This document shows positions 1-5,871 of a stretch of 34,078 nucleotides of DNA, in pieces. The notes under the pieces were generated by a model that was given only the letters and a program-made list of their open reading frames with translations, did not search any database and was not told the DNA's origin. The position numbers were made by a program, and so were the translations under genes. The DNA comes from Synergistaceae bacterium (GTDB lineage Bacteria; Synergistota; Synergistia; Synergistales; Aminobacteriaceae): NCBI GenBank assembly GCA_022837505.1, contig JALHFZ010000024.1, positions 1 to 34,078 of the forward strand, read 5' to 3'. How positions within the stretch are numbered: position 1 is the stretch's first letter; each line of letters begins with the position of its first letter.

Positions 1-264
1 TCCGATGGTGACTGCTCTGCCCAGTACAAGGGGAGGCAGAGTGCGGGTTTCTCCCGTTGTGGCCGAGAGGGAGGCTTTGGCGGGTACTTTGCCGAGAATG
101 GCACCGTCCAGAATTTTACACCCCTCACCGATTCGGACCCCCGAGCGGATCACCACGTTATGGCCGATCTCCACATTGGAGGCAATTTCGACGTCGTCTT
201 CGATGACGACGTTCTGGCCGAGGATGATATCGGCTGGAAGTTCCCTTCTCTGCGCTTCACTCAT
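1..264 (-). CDS. hexapeptide-repeat acyltransferase, N-terminal part (cut by window edge)
   Basis: The minus strand reads from ATG at 264 to the window edge without a stop (88 codons). The visible protein has isoleucine/valine-rich hexapeptide turns such as IILGQNVVIEDDVEIASNVE and VRIGEGCKILDGAILG, typical of left-handed beta-helix acetyl- or acyltransferases that modify sugars or sugar nucleotides. The substrate cannot be told because the C-terminal half is missing. Its ATG overlaps the TGA of the 35-codon ORF upstream (ATGA), so translation is probably coupled, and both would be read from the promoter at 377-405. The same operator precedes the winged-helix gene at 5122-5691, which suggests shared control. 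Confidence 0.75.
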   Translation of the reverse strand, partial: MSEAQRRELPADIILGQNVVIEDDVEIASNVEIGHNVVIRSGVRIGEGCKILDGAILGKVPAKASLSATTGETRTLPPLVLGRAVTIG

Positions 265-368
265 GAGGATACACTAACCTTTCTTTGAAGAGATCGTACC
301 CCTAATTCCTCTGCCAGTTCATCCATGCGGAGGAGGAAATCCGCGGGGAGAGGTATTCCGATTTTCAT
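261..368 (-). CDS. 35-codon ORF ahead of the acyltransferase, possibly leaderless
   Basis: ATG at 368 opens a 35-residue frame (MKIGIPLPADFLLRMDELAE and onward) that ends in a TGA overlapping the acyltransferase ATG. I recognise no family. The predicted -10 box ends at 377, so transcription should start only 1-3 nt before this ATG; there is no room for a ribosome site and the message would be leaderless. Internal ATGs at about residues 1 and 15 are the only start choices. It may be a small protein, a translational coupler, or a true N-terminus of a longer ancestral protein. The overlap and the promoter placement favour real translation, but nothing else supports it. Confidence 0.4.
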   Translation of the reverse strand: MKIGIPLPADFLLRMDELAEELGVRSLQRKVSVSS

Positions 369-393
369 ACCGAGTAAGTTTATTACTCGGTAT
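367..393. promoter_or_regulatory. perfect 11-bp inverted repeat, operator candidate
   Basis: ATACCGAGTAA (367-377) and TTACTCGGTAT (383-393) are exact reverse complements around a 5-nt spacer. The palindrome covers the -10 box, part of the -10/-35 spacer and the predicted start. The core CGAGTAAGTTTATTACTCG matches 16 of 19 positions at 5721-5739, in front of the winged-helix gene. The likely ligand is that winged-helix protein (inference). Confidence 0.65.
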
Positions 394-405
394 TGGAAAA
401 GTCAA
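377..405 (-). promoter_or_regulatory. sigma-70-type promoter of the acyltransferase operon
   Basis: On the minus strand, TTGACT (405-400) is followed after exactly 17 bp by TAAACT (382-377). The -10 box lies in the centre of the 27-bp palindrome at 367-393, the usual geometry for repression. The predicted start is next to the ATG at 368. Confidence 0.65.
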
Positions 406-420
406 TTTAAAAAGTTGAGG

Positions 421-1653
421 TTACTCCGCCGGGCAGCTGAGGCCGCCCTCGACTTTGCTGCAGATCAGCCGGCCGAGGCGTTCGGCGCCGATTCGGATCT
501 TCTCGGGCGGAACGCCGCCAAAGCTTATTCTCATGCAGTTGTTCCCCATTCCGTTTCCCTCGATGAAGAATCCTTCCCCCGCCACGTAGGCCACTCTCAC
601 GTCGGGGTTTGCCAGCGACTCGGCGAGCAGCTCTGTGGTGTTGATTCCGCCGGGGATCTGGGCCCAGGTGAAGAGCCCTCCGTCTGGATAGGTCCGTTTC
701 GTTCCTTCGGGAAAGAAGGCATCGATGCAGCTGATCATGGTGTCCCGGCGTTCACGATAGAGGTCGCAGATCATTTTATGGTGGGCCGGGTAGTATCCCC
801 GCTTGAAAAACTCGGCGCAGAGTACCTGGGGCAGCATGGAGGTGTGGGAATTGGTGGCCGTCTTGGCGTCGAAGAGTTTCGCCGTGATCTCGTCGGACGC
901 GAGGACGTAGCCGAGCCTGCTTCCGGGAGAGAAGATCTTGGAGAAGCTGTTGGCAAGGATGGTGTGGCCGGTGGTGTCGAAGGCTTTGATGGGGAGGAGG
1001 TCGCTGCCGCTGTAGCGGATATCCCGGTAGGGATCATCTTCGAGGATGATAACGTCATACCAGCTGCCCAGTTCGGCGACTTTTTTCCGCCTTTCGAGGG
1101 AGAGAGTCCGTCCCGTGGGGTTCTGGAAAGTGGGGATGACATAGACCATCTTAGGGGAGTATTTTTTTATTTTTTCCTCGAGGTCTTCAGGGATCATGCC
1201 ATTATCGTCCATGGCAACGCCGACGCACTTCGCCTGGAACATCTCGAAGACCTCCACGGCTTGGACGAAGGTAGGCGATTCCACAAGGATGACGTCCCCT
1301 GGATCGATGAACAACTGGCAGAGAAGGTTCATCCCCTCGAGGCCGCCGTTCGTGATGAGAATATTGTCCATATGGGCCTGAACTCCCTTGGGGGCCAGAA
1401 GCTGGGTGACCACAACCTCCCGAAGGTCGGGCAGGCCGAGGACGCTGCCGTACTGGAGGGCCTCCACCCCCCGGGTCTCCCTTCTGAGAACATCCTGGGC
1501 GATCTCACGAATTGTTTCTATGGGAAGGGCCTCCTTCGCGGGGGCTCCTCCGCCAAAGGAAATGATGTCGGGATCGCCCATGGTACCGAACAGTCCCCGA
1601 ATGACGGATGCAGATTTCTCCATGGTCTTCATGCGCTGAGCAAACTGGGTCAT
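421..1653 (-). CDS. PLP-dependent aminotransferase, class I/II (2-aminoadipate/MocR-like branch)
   Basis: This 410-residue cytoplasmic enzyme carries the fold type I aminotransferase signature: substrate/PLP asparagine in FQNPTGR (N178), EDDPYRDIRY around 205-214, and the Schiff-base lysine in ANSFSKIFSPGSRLGY (K239). The sequence resembles the LysN/AadAT and aromatic aminotransferase branch that shares its domain with MocR regulators. Length is normal for a stand-alone enzyme and no N-terminal winged helix is present. Start: ATG at 1653 has AGGAG eight bases upstream. It transfers an amino group between an amino acid and 2-oxoglutarate; the natural substrate is not deducible. It is probably monocistronic, with an inverted repeat in its leader. 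Confidence 0.9.
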   Translation of the reverse strand: MTQFAQRMKTMEKSASVIRGLFGTMGDPDIISFGGGAPAKEALPIETIREIAQDVLRRETRGVEALQYGSVLGLPDLREVVVTQLLAPKGVQAHMDNILITNGGLEGMNLLCQLFIDPGDVILVESPTFVQAVEVFEMFQAKCVGVAMDDNGMIPEDLEEKIKKYSPKMVYVIPTFQNPTGRTLSLERRKKVAELGSWYDVIILEDDPYRDIRYSGSDLLPIKAFDTTGHTILANSFSKIFSPGSRLGYVLASDEITAKLFDAKTATNSHTSMLPQVLCAEFFKRGYYPAHHKMICDLYRERRDTMISCIDAFFPEGTKRTYPDGGLFTWAQIPGGINTTELLAESLANPDVRVAYVAGEGFFIEGNGMGNNCMRISFGGVPPEKIRIGAERLGRLICSKVEGGLSCPAE

Positions 1654-1673
1654 TGTCAGAGCTCCTTTCTAAA

Positions 1674-1687
1674 CCGGTGTAAACCGG
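1674..1687. promoter_or_regulatory. inverted/direct repeat in the aminotransferase leader
   Basis: CCGGT-GTAA-ACCGG forms a short palindrome just upstream of the ribosome site of the aminotransferase. It lies inside an imperfect 10-bp direct repeat (1671-1680 and 1681-1690, 8 of 10 identical). A -10-like TATTAT is on the minus strand near 1700. An operator is plausible but unproven. Confidence 0.3.
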
Positions 1688-1731
1688 GGTCTTGTATAAT
1701 AGCAGCTTTGGGTCAATCATTTTGAAGATAG
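1686..1731. repeat. border repeat, copy 1 (full length)
   Basis: The 46-nt unit starts GGGGTCTTG and ends in the 28-nt core AGCTTTGGGTCAATCA plus TTTTGAAGATAG. The core recurs at 4343-4370 with one mismatch, and the GGGGTCT start recurs at 4336. It marks the left edge of the toxin-antitoxin island and includes part of the aminotransferase promoter region. Confidence 0.7.
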
Positions 1732-1795
1732 CATGGGTTGCCCAGAAGGTTATGTCTACGACAACAAAAACCTTCACTAGAGAGGTGCATTTATT

Positions 1796-1879
1796 ATGAC
1801 TGAAAAGACGAAGAAAAACCACAACGAAATTATGAAGGGGAAAAGTGGTATTTTCCAATCTTATGAAGATGAACTTTAA
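1796..1879 (+). CDS. 27-codon ORF in a chain of overlapping mini-ORFs
   Basis: The frame starts MTEKTKKNHNEIMKGKSGIF and ends at TAA 1877-1879. Its ATG overlaps the TGA of a still shorter frame at 1752-1799 (MSTTTKTFTREVHLL), and AGAGGTG lies nearby as a possible ribosome site. Its own end overlaps the next ORF. I recognise no family. It may be a real small gene, or a longer antitoxin-like gene broken by frameshifts. Confidence 0.25.
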   Translation: MTEKTKKNHNEIMKGKSGIFQSYEDEL

Positions 1880-1985
1880 AGGGAAACAAAAAGTAAGCGA
1901 ACTCGCGAGCCTCTACCTGAATCTGGGTAACCGTCAATCGCTAGAGCTTTACCAGGCGATGGTAAAGACTGAATGTATAGAATGA
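1869..1985 (+). CDS. 38-codon ORF, possible decayed small gene
   Basis: The frame starts at ATG 1869 (MNFKGKQKVSELASLYLNLG) and ends at TGA 1983-1985. The text looks protein-like (helical, with LASLYLNL and ELYQAMVK), more so than a random frame. It sits +1 relative to the preceding mini-ORF, so the two could be pieces of one protein split by a frameshift. Function is unknown. It is convergent with relE, 40 bp away. Confidence 0.3.
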   Translation: MNFKGKQKVSELASLYLNLGNRQSLELYQAMVKTECIE

Positions 1986-2025
1986 AAAAAGTTGGATGAG
2001 AGCTGTAACCTCATTAAACTTTTCT

Positions 2026-2289
2026 TCAACGATAAATTTGGCTTCGATGCCCTACCCTGACAACTAAAATTCGGAGAATATCCTCGGAAATATCGCAAAC
2101 AATCCGATAGTCTCCGACTCTGTAGCGCCATAAACCGCCCAGATTGCCTGTCAGGGCTTTCCCTTTCGACCGGACGTCTTCTTTCCTTGAAACTTCGTTT
2201 AAAAAGTCGTAAATCCGCTGGCGCATGGGTCTATCCATTTTTTTGAGGGCTCGTAAAGACAACTCTGCGTACTCAATCCTCCAGGCCAA
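2026..2289 (-). CDS. relE: RelE/ParE-type toxin (mRNA interferase family)
   Basis: The 87-residue product has the RelE layout: an N-terminal strand WRIEYAELSLRALKKMDRPM, a helix RQRIYDFLNEV, then the core LTGNLGGLWRYRVGDYRIVC, and a C-terminal VVRVGHRSQIY with the basic and aromatic residues typical of ribosome-dependent mRNA interferases. I chose the TTG at 2289-2287 because it gives the family's usual N-terminus. It overlaps the antitoxin by 17 bp; a longer frame exists upstream but is the antitoxin region read in another frame. It forms a type II module with the gene at 2273-2497. The DNA here is AT-richer than the ABC operon, which fits acquired DNA. Confidence 0.85.
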   Translation of the reverse strand: MAWRIEYAELSLRALKKMDRPMRQRIYDFLNEVSRKEDVRSKGKALTGNLGGLWRYRVGDYRIVCDISEDILRILVVRVGHRSQIYR

Positions 2290-2497
2290 GTTCGCGCCTC
2301 GCTTCTGATTCGGAATAGACGGCTTCTTCGCCCTTGCGGATCCGTTCAAGAGTCTCCATACCGAGATAGTAATCTTCAAGGTCGTCAATCTGGTTAAAAA
2401 GTGCCTCTCTGACATAGTAGCTTTTTGTACGCCCTGTGCGTCGTGCAAGGGCATTTAGGCGTTTTTCCAATTCATCGGGCAACCGAATGGCAAGCAT
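2273..2497 (-). CDS. relB: ribbon-helix-helix antitoxin (RelB type)
   Basis: The 74-residue protein starts MLAIRLPDELEKRLNALARR, a textbook ribbon-helix-helix strand and helix. A middle helix (REALFNQIDDLEDYYLG) and an acidic tail (ARRELGLED) for toxin wrapping follow. ATG 2497 is preceded by AGGGGGG at good distance; an in-frame ATG 18 bp upstream lies within that ribosome site and was rejected. The stop overlaps the relE start. RHH antitoxins repress their own operon, and an inverted repeat lies at the promoter at 2511-2542. Confidence 0.88.
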   Translation of the reverse strand: MLAIRLPDELEKRLNALARRTGRTKSYYVREALFNQIDDLEDYYLGMETLERIRKGEEAVYSESEARRELGLED

Positions 2498-2510
2498 GAT
2501 AGTACCCCCC

Positions 2511-2542
2511 TGCAATACATGTAGTATTATTATTGCATTATA
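2511..2542 (-). promoter_or_regulatory. relBE promoter with inverted-repeat operator
   Basis: A perfect TATAAT lies at 2542-2537 on the minus strand; the -35 region is weak. Immediately downstream, TGCAATA (2511-2517) and TATTGCA (2531-2537) are reverse complements 13 bp apart, a plausible RelB site for conditional autorepression. Confidence 0.55.
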
Positions 2543-2697
2543 TCAAAACTGCTCATGGAAAAATACCCGAATTCAGGCTGCTCACGAATCTCGGAGTGCC
2601 CTTTCTCTCTAAACGCTCAGGAAAGAGATTCATACTTGGGCACTACACAGCCTTTCTCTTTCAATTAAGGAAGACCGTAGCTCATCGACCCTTCTTC

Positions 2698-2815
2698 TTG
2701 ATAATAGAAGGGAGTTATCGGCTTTCAGCCTTGTTTCAAACCGTTGGAATTCCTCTTTCGTGAGCAGAAACCCCCTGATTTTTTTAGGAGATGAGTTCTT
2801 CAATCTTCGCATGGG
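2698..2815 (-). pseudogene. remnant of a second winged-helix/nucleotidyltransferase gene (C-terminal end)
   Basis: Minus-strand translation gives KKIRGFLLTKEEFQRFETRL, then KADNSLLL. This matches KIRGLLLTKEEFRRLETRL and KADNALLL at the C-terminus of the gene at 5122-5691, with roughly four-fifths DNA identity by eye over about 100 bp. Similarity stops at about 2815, where the rest of the gene (helix-turn-helix and most of the nucleotidyltransferase fold) is missing. The remainder of 2543-2892 shows no convincing gene apart from the higBA leader. Confidence 0.7.
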
Positions 2816-2892
2816 TGGCGTTGCAAATTACCACAGAATATAATAAAATCATTAACGTGATAAGTAAATGCTTTTAGGATTGAGGGTGTCGA

Positions 2893-3231
2893 ATGCAGAT
2901 ATTTTATAAGTCAAAAAAAGATATGGTTGCATTCACACAAGAAATTCAAGGGGACAAAAGGTGGGGACTTCCCCTTGCTAAAAGAATACGTCAACGAATA
3001 AAAGAGTTCGAAGCAGCGCTCTCTTTGGCGGAAATTTCTCATCTCCCTCCTCTTCGCTGTCACATCCTGAAAGGGAATAGATCAGGCCAGTATGCTGTAG
3101 ACGTATCGCAGAGTAAACGGTTGATATTCGAACCGGCAAATCTTCCGGACAAACTGCCAGACGGAGGAAACGATTTACGTTCAATTACTACTATCACCAT
3201 ATTGGAGGTGATTGACTACCATGGTGAATAA
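2893..3231 (+). CDS. higB: HigB/RelE-superfamily toxin
   Basis: The 112-residue protein shows the RelE-like mRNA interferase layout: WGLPLAKRIRQRIKEFEAAL, then LPPLRCHILKGNRSGQYAVD, LIFEPAN and a C-terminal ITILEVIDYHG. This resembles the plasmid-maintenance killer proteins paired with long XRE antitoxins. The start ATG 2893 has GAGGGTG just upstream. The toxin precedes the antitoxin, the usual higBA order, and its last 11 bp overlap the antitoxin ATG. A TATAAT-like box lies at 2839-2844, but no good -35 accompanies it. Confidence 0.8.
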   Translation: MQIFYKSKKDMVAFTQEIQGDKRWGLPLAKRIRQRIKEFEAALSLAEISHLPPLRCHILKGNRSGQYAVDVSQSKRLIFEPANLPDKLPDGGNDLRSITTITILEVIDYHGE

Positions 3232-4438
3232 ACAAAAGGTCTATGAAGGAAAAACCGACTATGCAGTAGCACCCGGCGAAACAATTAAGGAAAACCTTGA
3301 GGCGATTGGGATGACTCAATCAGATCTGAGCATCCGGCTTGGAATGAGCGCGAAAACAATCAACGAAATAATAGCCGGGAAGGCCCCTATAACTGTAAAA
3401 ACAGCGGCGGGACTTGAGTCCGTCCTTGGTATCCCAAGCGCTTTCTGGCTTCGAATGGAAGCGCTATATCGTGCTGATCTGGCACGGCTTGAAGAGAAAA
3501 AAAGGGTGGAAGAAGAATTTGTCAGGGCAAAAAAATTTCCCTACAAAGAAATGAACCGCAATGGATGGATTAAAGCAGCTAGTGACGCAACAGAAAGGGT
3601 ATTCTTACTTCGGTCTTTTTTCAAAGTCAGCGATCTTCGGCATATCGATAATTTAGGATATGTGGTCAACTTCAGACGGCAACTCATGTACTCAGCATCT
3701 TATCCTGCTATTCTTGCCTGGCTTCAAAGAAGCGAGAACCTCGCACGGGCGATCGTTACAAAGCCATATTCAAAGAAAAAACTGCTTTCGAGTCTGGGAG
3801 AACTGCGCAGACTGACACTGACTACAGATGATACCTTGAGAGAGAAAATCAAAGAGCTATGCGCCTCTTTCGGAGTTGCCGTGACCTTCGTGGAGCCTCT
3901 CCCCAAGACGTCGCTCTGCGGAGCAACTCGATGGATATCTCCTGACAAGGCCTTGATTGGATTATCCCTGAGAGGGAAACGACTCGACATGATGTGGTTC
4001 AATCTCTTTCACGAAATAGGGCACATCGTCTGTGGACACAAGAAAAAAGAAGTGTTTCTTTCTTTTAACAGTGAAAAAGACTTATTGGAATGCGGTGCCG
4101 ATCGCGAAGAAAAAAACGAAAAAGAAGCCGATGCTTTCGCTCAAAATACACTTATCGAACCGCAAGCGTATCAGGCCTTTCTTCAAAGAAATAATTTTTC
4201 AAATGCATCTGTGGTTGATTTCGCCAGAGAGATGGAAATTCATCCCAGCATCGTCTACGGCAGACTTGCAAAGGACGGAAAAATCTCTTGGAAGGCTGCA
4301 GAACTCCACAGAATAAAAATCAATTTTGAAAGCATGGGGTCTAGCTTTGGGTCAATCAGTTTGAAGATAGTGCCTGCGTCGCTCTGTTTTCTGAAGGTTT
4401 GCTCAATTGGTGAAACAGTGCCTTGCTATAAAACATAA
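3221..4438 (+). CDS. higA: HigA-type antitoxin: XRE helix-turn-helix plus ImmA/IrrE-like zinc-peptidase domain
   Basis: Residues 20-75 form an XRE helix-turn-helix (GMTQSDLSIRLGMSAKTINE). Residues about 205-370 form a COG2856/ImmA-like domain with the zinc motif HEIGHIVCGH (H264, E265, H268) and a downstream EKEADAFAQ helix. ATG 3221 is preferred to the in-frame TTG at 3212, because GGAGG at 3204-3208 is only 3 nt from the TTG but 12 nt from the ATG. The antitoxin binds DNA and the upstream toxin. From about residue 373 the frame runs into border repeat copy 2, so the last 33 residues look acquired after loss of the native stop. The peptidase domain may be structural rather than active. Confidence 0.85.
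   Translation: MVNKQKVYEGKTDYAVAPGETIKENLEAIGMTQSDLSIRLGMSAKTINEIIAGKAPITVKTAAGLESVLGIPSAFWLRMEALYRADLARLEEKKRVEEEFVRAKKFPYKEMNRNGWIKAASDATERVFLLRSFFKVSDLRHIDNLGYVVNFRRQLMYSASYPAILAWLQRSENLARAIVTKPYSKKKLLSSLGELRRLTLTTDDTLREKIKELCASFGVAVTFVEPLPKTSLCGATRWISPDKALIGLSLRGKRLDMMWFNLFHEIGHIVCGHKKKEVFLSFNSEKDLLECGADREEKNEKEADAFAQNTLIEPQAYQAFLQRNNFSNASVVDFAREMEIHPSIVYGRLAKDGKISWKAAELHRIKINFESMGSSFGSISLKIVPASLCFLKVCSIGETVPCYKT
4336..4370. repeat. border repeat, copy 2 (internally deleted)
   Basis: GGGGTCT joins directly to AGCTTTGGGTCAATCAGTTT and GAAGATAG. Compared with copy 1 at 1686-1731 it lacks 11 nt in the middle and has one substitution. It lies within the 3' end of higA and encodes part of that protein's odd tail. 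Confidence 0.7.
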
Positions 4439-4577
4439 TTATGCCAGGCATTTTATGTCTTGCATTTACAATCTAAGTGATACGATTTACAAAACCGTTA
4501 TACAAAGCAGACGCATGAAGGAGAGTGTTTTCGGGATCATTTTTTCTTCAGCGATAAACCGGAGGATGGGATTGCCT

Positions 4578-4991
4578 ATGGAACAAGCTCTCAGGGACTT
4601 TTTTTCGAAGGAAAAAGACGTCGCGCTGGCTATTCTCATGGGGTCCTTCGCCAAGGGAACCGCGAGGAAGGACAGCGATGTGGATGTGGCCCTTCTTTTT
4701 TCTTCTCCTCCAGATTTCACCGAAATTCTTGATTTCAAATACAGGCTGTCCGTTCTTCTGAACAAGGAGGTGGACCTGGTGGTTCTCAATACCGCCGGCC
4801 CGGTGATAAAAATGCAGGCTCTGAAGACGGGAGTTGTTCTGTATTCCCGTGACAATGCCTACGAGGATTTTTTCGTCCGCACTTTGAACGAGTACGATGA
4901 TCTGAAGTATTACCGCCGGGAGATCGAAGAAAATATCTTAAGGGGGCGGCTCTATGCCTGTGCGAAACCGGGGCCTACCATTGAAAAATAG
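4578..4991 (+). CDS. mntA: MntA-type nucleotidyltransferase antitoxin, HepT partner absent
   Basis: The 137-residue protein has the minimal nucleotidyltransferase signature MGSFAKGTARKDSDVDVALL: G22-S23, ten residues, then D34-x-D36, followed by the third strand EVDLVVLN. MntA proteins neutralise HEPN-domain HepT toxins by adding AMP to them. ATG 4578 follows GGAGG by 12 nt; the open frame reaches back to 4407, but that stretch has no family match. No HEPN gene with an RxxxxH motif is found on either side, so the antitoxin is orphaned or its partner lies elsewhere. The stop codon lies inside border repeat copy 3. Confidence 0.8.
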   Translation: MEQALRDFFSKEKDVALAILMGSFAKGTARKDSDVDVALLFSSPPDFTEILDFKYRLSVLLNKEVDLVVLNTAGPVIKMQALKTGVVLYSRDNAYEDFFVRTLNEYDDLKYYRREIEENILRGRLYACAKPGPTIEK

Positions 4992-5008
4992 CTGCTTCAG
5001 GTCAACCA
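4987..5008. repeat. border repeat, copy 3 (decayed)
   Basis: AATAGCTGCTTCAGGTCAAC followed by CA resembles AATAGCAGCTTTGGGTCAAT in copy 1, matching at about 16 of 20 positions. It sits exactly at the end of mntA. The match is short, so identity is less certain than for copies 1 and 2. Confidence 0.4.
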
Positions 5009-5121
5009 AACGCATCCCAACAGCTGTTCATTGCAACTCATTCAAAAGGTGTATATGAAGACGAAAGGTTAATTTACTGTAAAGAAGGTCTCAAAAGGGC
5101 TTAGAGAGCTGATGCAAAGCT

Positions 5122-5691
5122 TCAGGGGTGCTGCAGTGACTGACCTTTTTCAGTAGAATCCTCCCCGTCCCAGAGGAGCAGGGCGTTGTCGGCCTTCAAC
5201 CTTGTTTCGAGCCGGCGGAATTCCTCTTTTGTGAGCAGCAAGCCTCTGATTTTTCGGGAGATGAGTTCTTCAATCTTGGCAGCGAGATGGTCAAAGTAGG
5301 CGCGGTCGATACTGCCCACGAGGACGAGATCGATGAGTCCTGAATCAATACCCTTTGCGTAGTCGCCGGTGACGAAGGCGAGCTCCACGTTGCCGAGGCG
5401 GCGGATGACTTGCTCCACCACCTGGTCGATGCCGAGGGTTTTCGCGGCTATGCGGTGCAGTTCGGGAAAGAGAGGGTGCTTCGTATTTGCCCGATAGACC
5501 TTCGTTCGTCCTTTATCGCTGCTCTCGAGAAGCCCGGCCTCGGAGAGGCGGTTGAGCTCCACCCGGACGCCATTGGTCGACTCACCGAATTCATCGGCGA
5601 GCCCCCGAAGATAGGCACTGGTACCCGGGTTGAGAAAAAACTTCAGCAACAGCCGGGCCCGTGTCTTGGATGTAATGAGCGATTCGAGCAT
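5122..5691 (-). CDS. winged-helix regulator with a decayed nucleotidyltransferase domain
   Basis: Residues 1-72 form a MarR/ArsR-like winged helix (TSAYLRGLADEFGESTNGVR, then LNRLSEAGLLESSDKGRTKV). Residues about 100-175 keep the nucleotidyltransferase fold, but the active site is lost: GD replaces GS at 109-110, and GLIDL (118-122) replaces the usual SDxDL, removing the first metal-binding aspartate. Such proteins are common beside surface-polysaccharide genes and are thought to be transcription regulators. ATG 5691 has AAGGA just upstream. Its promoter carries nearly the same operator as the acyltransferase operon, suggesting self-control and joint control. A truncated second copy lies at 2698-2815. 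Confidence 0.8.
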   Translation of the reverse strand: MLESLITSKTRARLLLKFFLNPGTSAYLRGLADEFGESTNGVRVELNRLSEAGLLESSDKGRTKVYRANTKHPLFPELHRIAAKTLGIDQVVEQVIRRLGNVELAFVTGDYAKGIDSGLIDLVLVGSIDRAYFDHLAAKIEELISRKIRGLLLTKEEFRRLETRLKADNALLLWDGEDSTEKGQSLQHP

Positions 5692-5720
5692 GTTTTATCC
5701 TTTGTGGTGCAGGGTATTTA

Positions 5721-5755
5721 CGAGTAATTTTATTGCTCAGCAGCTGAGCTGTCAA
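5721..5755 (-). promoter_or_regulatory. promoter and operator of the winged-helix gene, twin of that at 367-405
   Basis: TTGACA (5755-5750), a 17-bp spacer and TAAAAT (5732-5727) make a strong promoter. The operator-like CGAGTAA-TTTTA-TTGCTCA (5721-5739) overlaps the -10 in the same register as the palindrome at 367-393, with 16 of 19 core positions identical. A second small palindrome, CTCAGCAGCTGAG, lies in the spacer at 5736-5748. Confidence 0.7.
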
Positions 5756-5787
5756 ATCAGTGAATATTCCGGGGTCATGAATATTCA

Positions 5788-5855
5788 GGGGTCAGGTCTT
5801 GAATTAAAGCATTTGTGAAATAAAGATTTAATACATCAATTCAAGACCTGACCCC
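5788..5855. repeat. REP-like inverted repeat element
   Basis: GGGGTCAGGTCTTGAATT (5788-5805) and AATTCAAGACCTGACCCC (5838-5855) are exact 18-nt reverse complements around a 32-nt loop. A direct repeat GAATATTCnGGGGTCA precedes it (5762-5776 and 5780-5794). CAAGACCTGACCCCGGTTCT (5842-5861) recurs exactly at 20264-20283, so this is a dispersed element. The motif resembles repeats associated with Y1 (TnpA-REP) transposases in other bacteria; no such gene is in the window. Confidence 0.75.
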
Positions 5856-5871
5856 GGTTCTTATATGTTTT

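Noticed and set aside
325..1725. 466-codon plus-strand frame
   Set aside because: It is antisense to the aminotransferase, whose motifs and ribosome site are clear, and its translation shows no family features.
1704..4370. integron-type cassette array
   Set aside because: The repeats lack the GTTRRRY/RYYYAAC core sites of attC, and no integrase gene is present.
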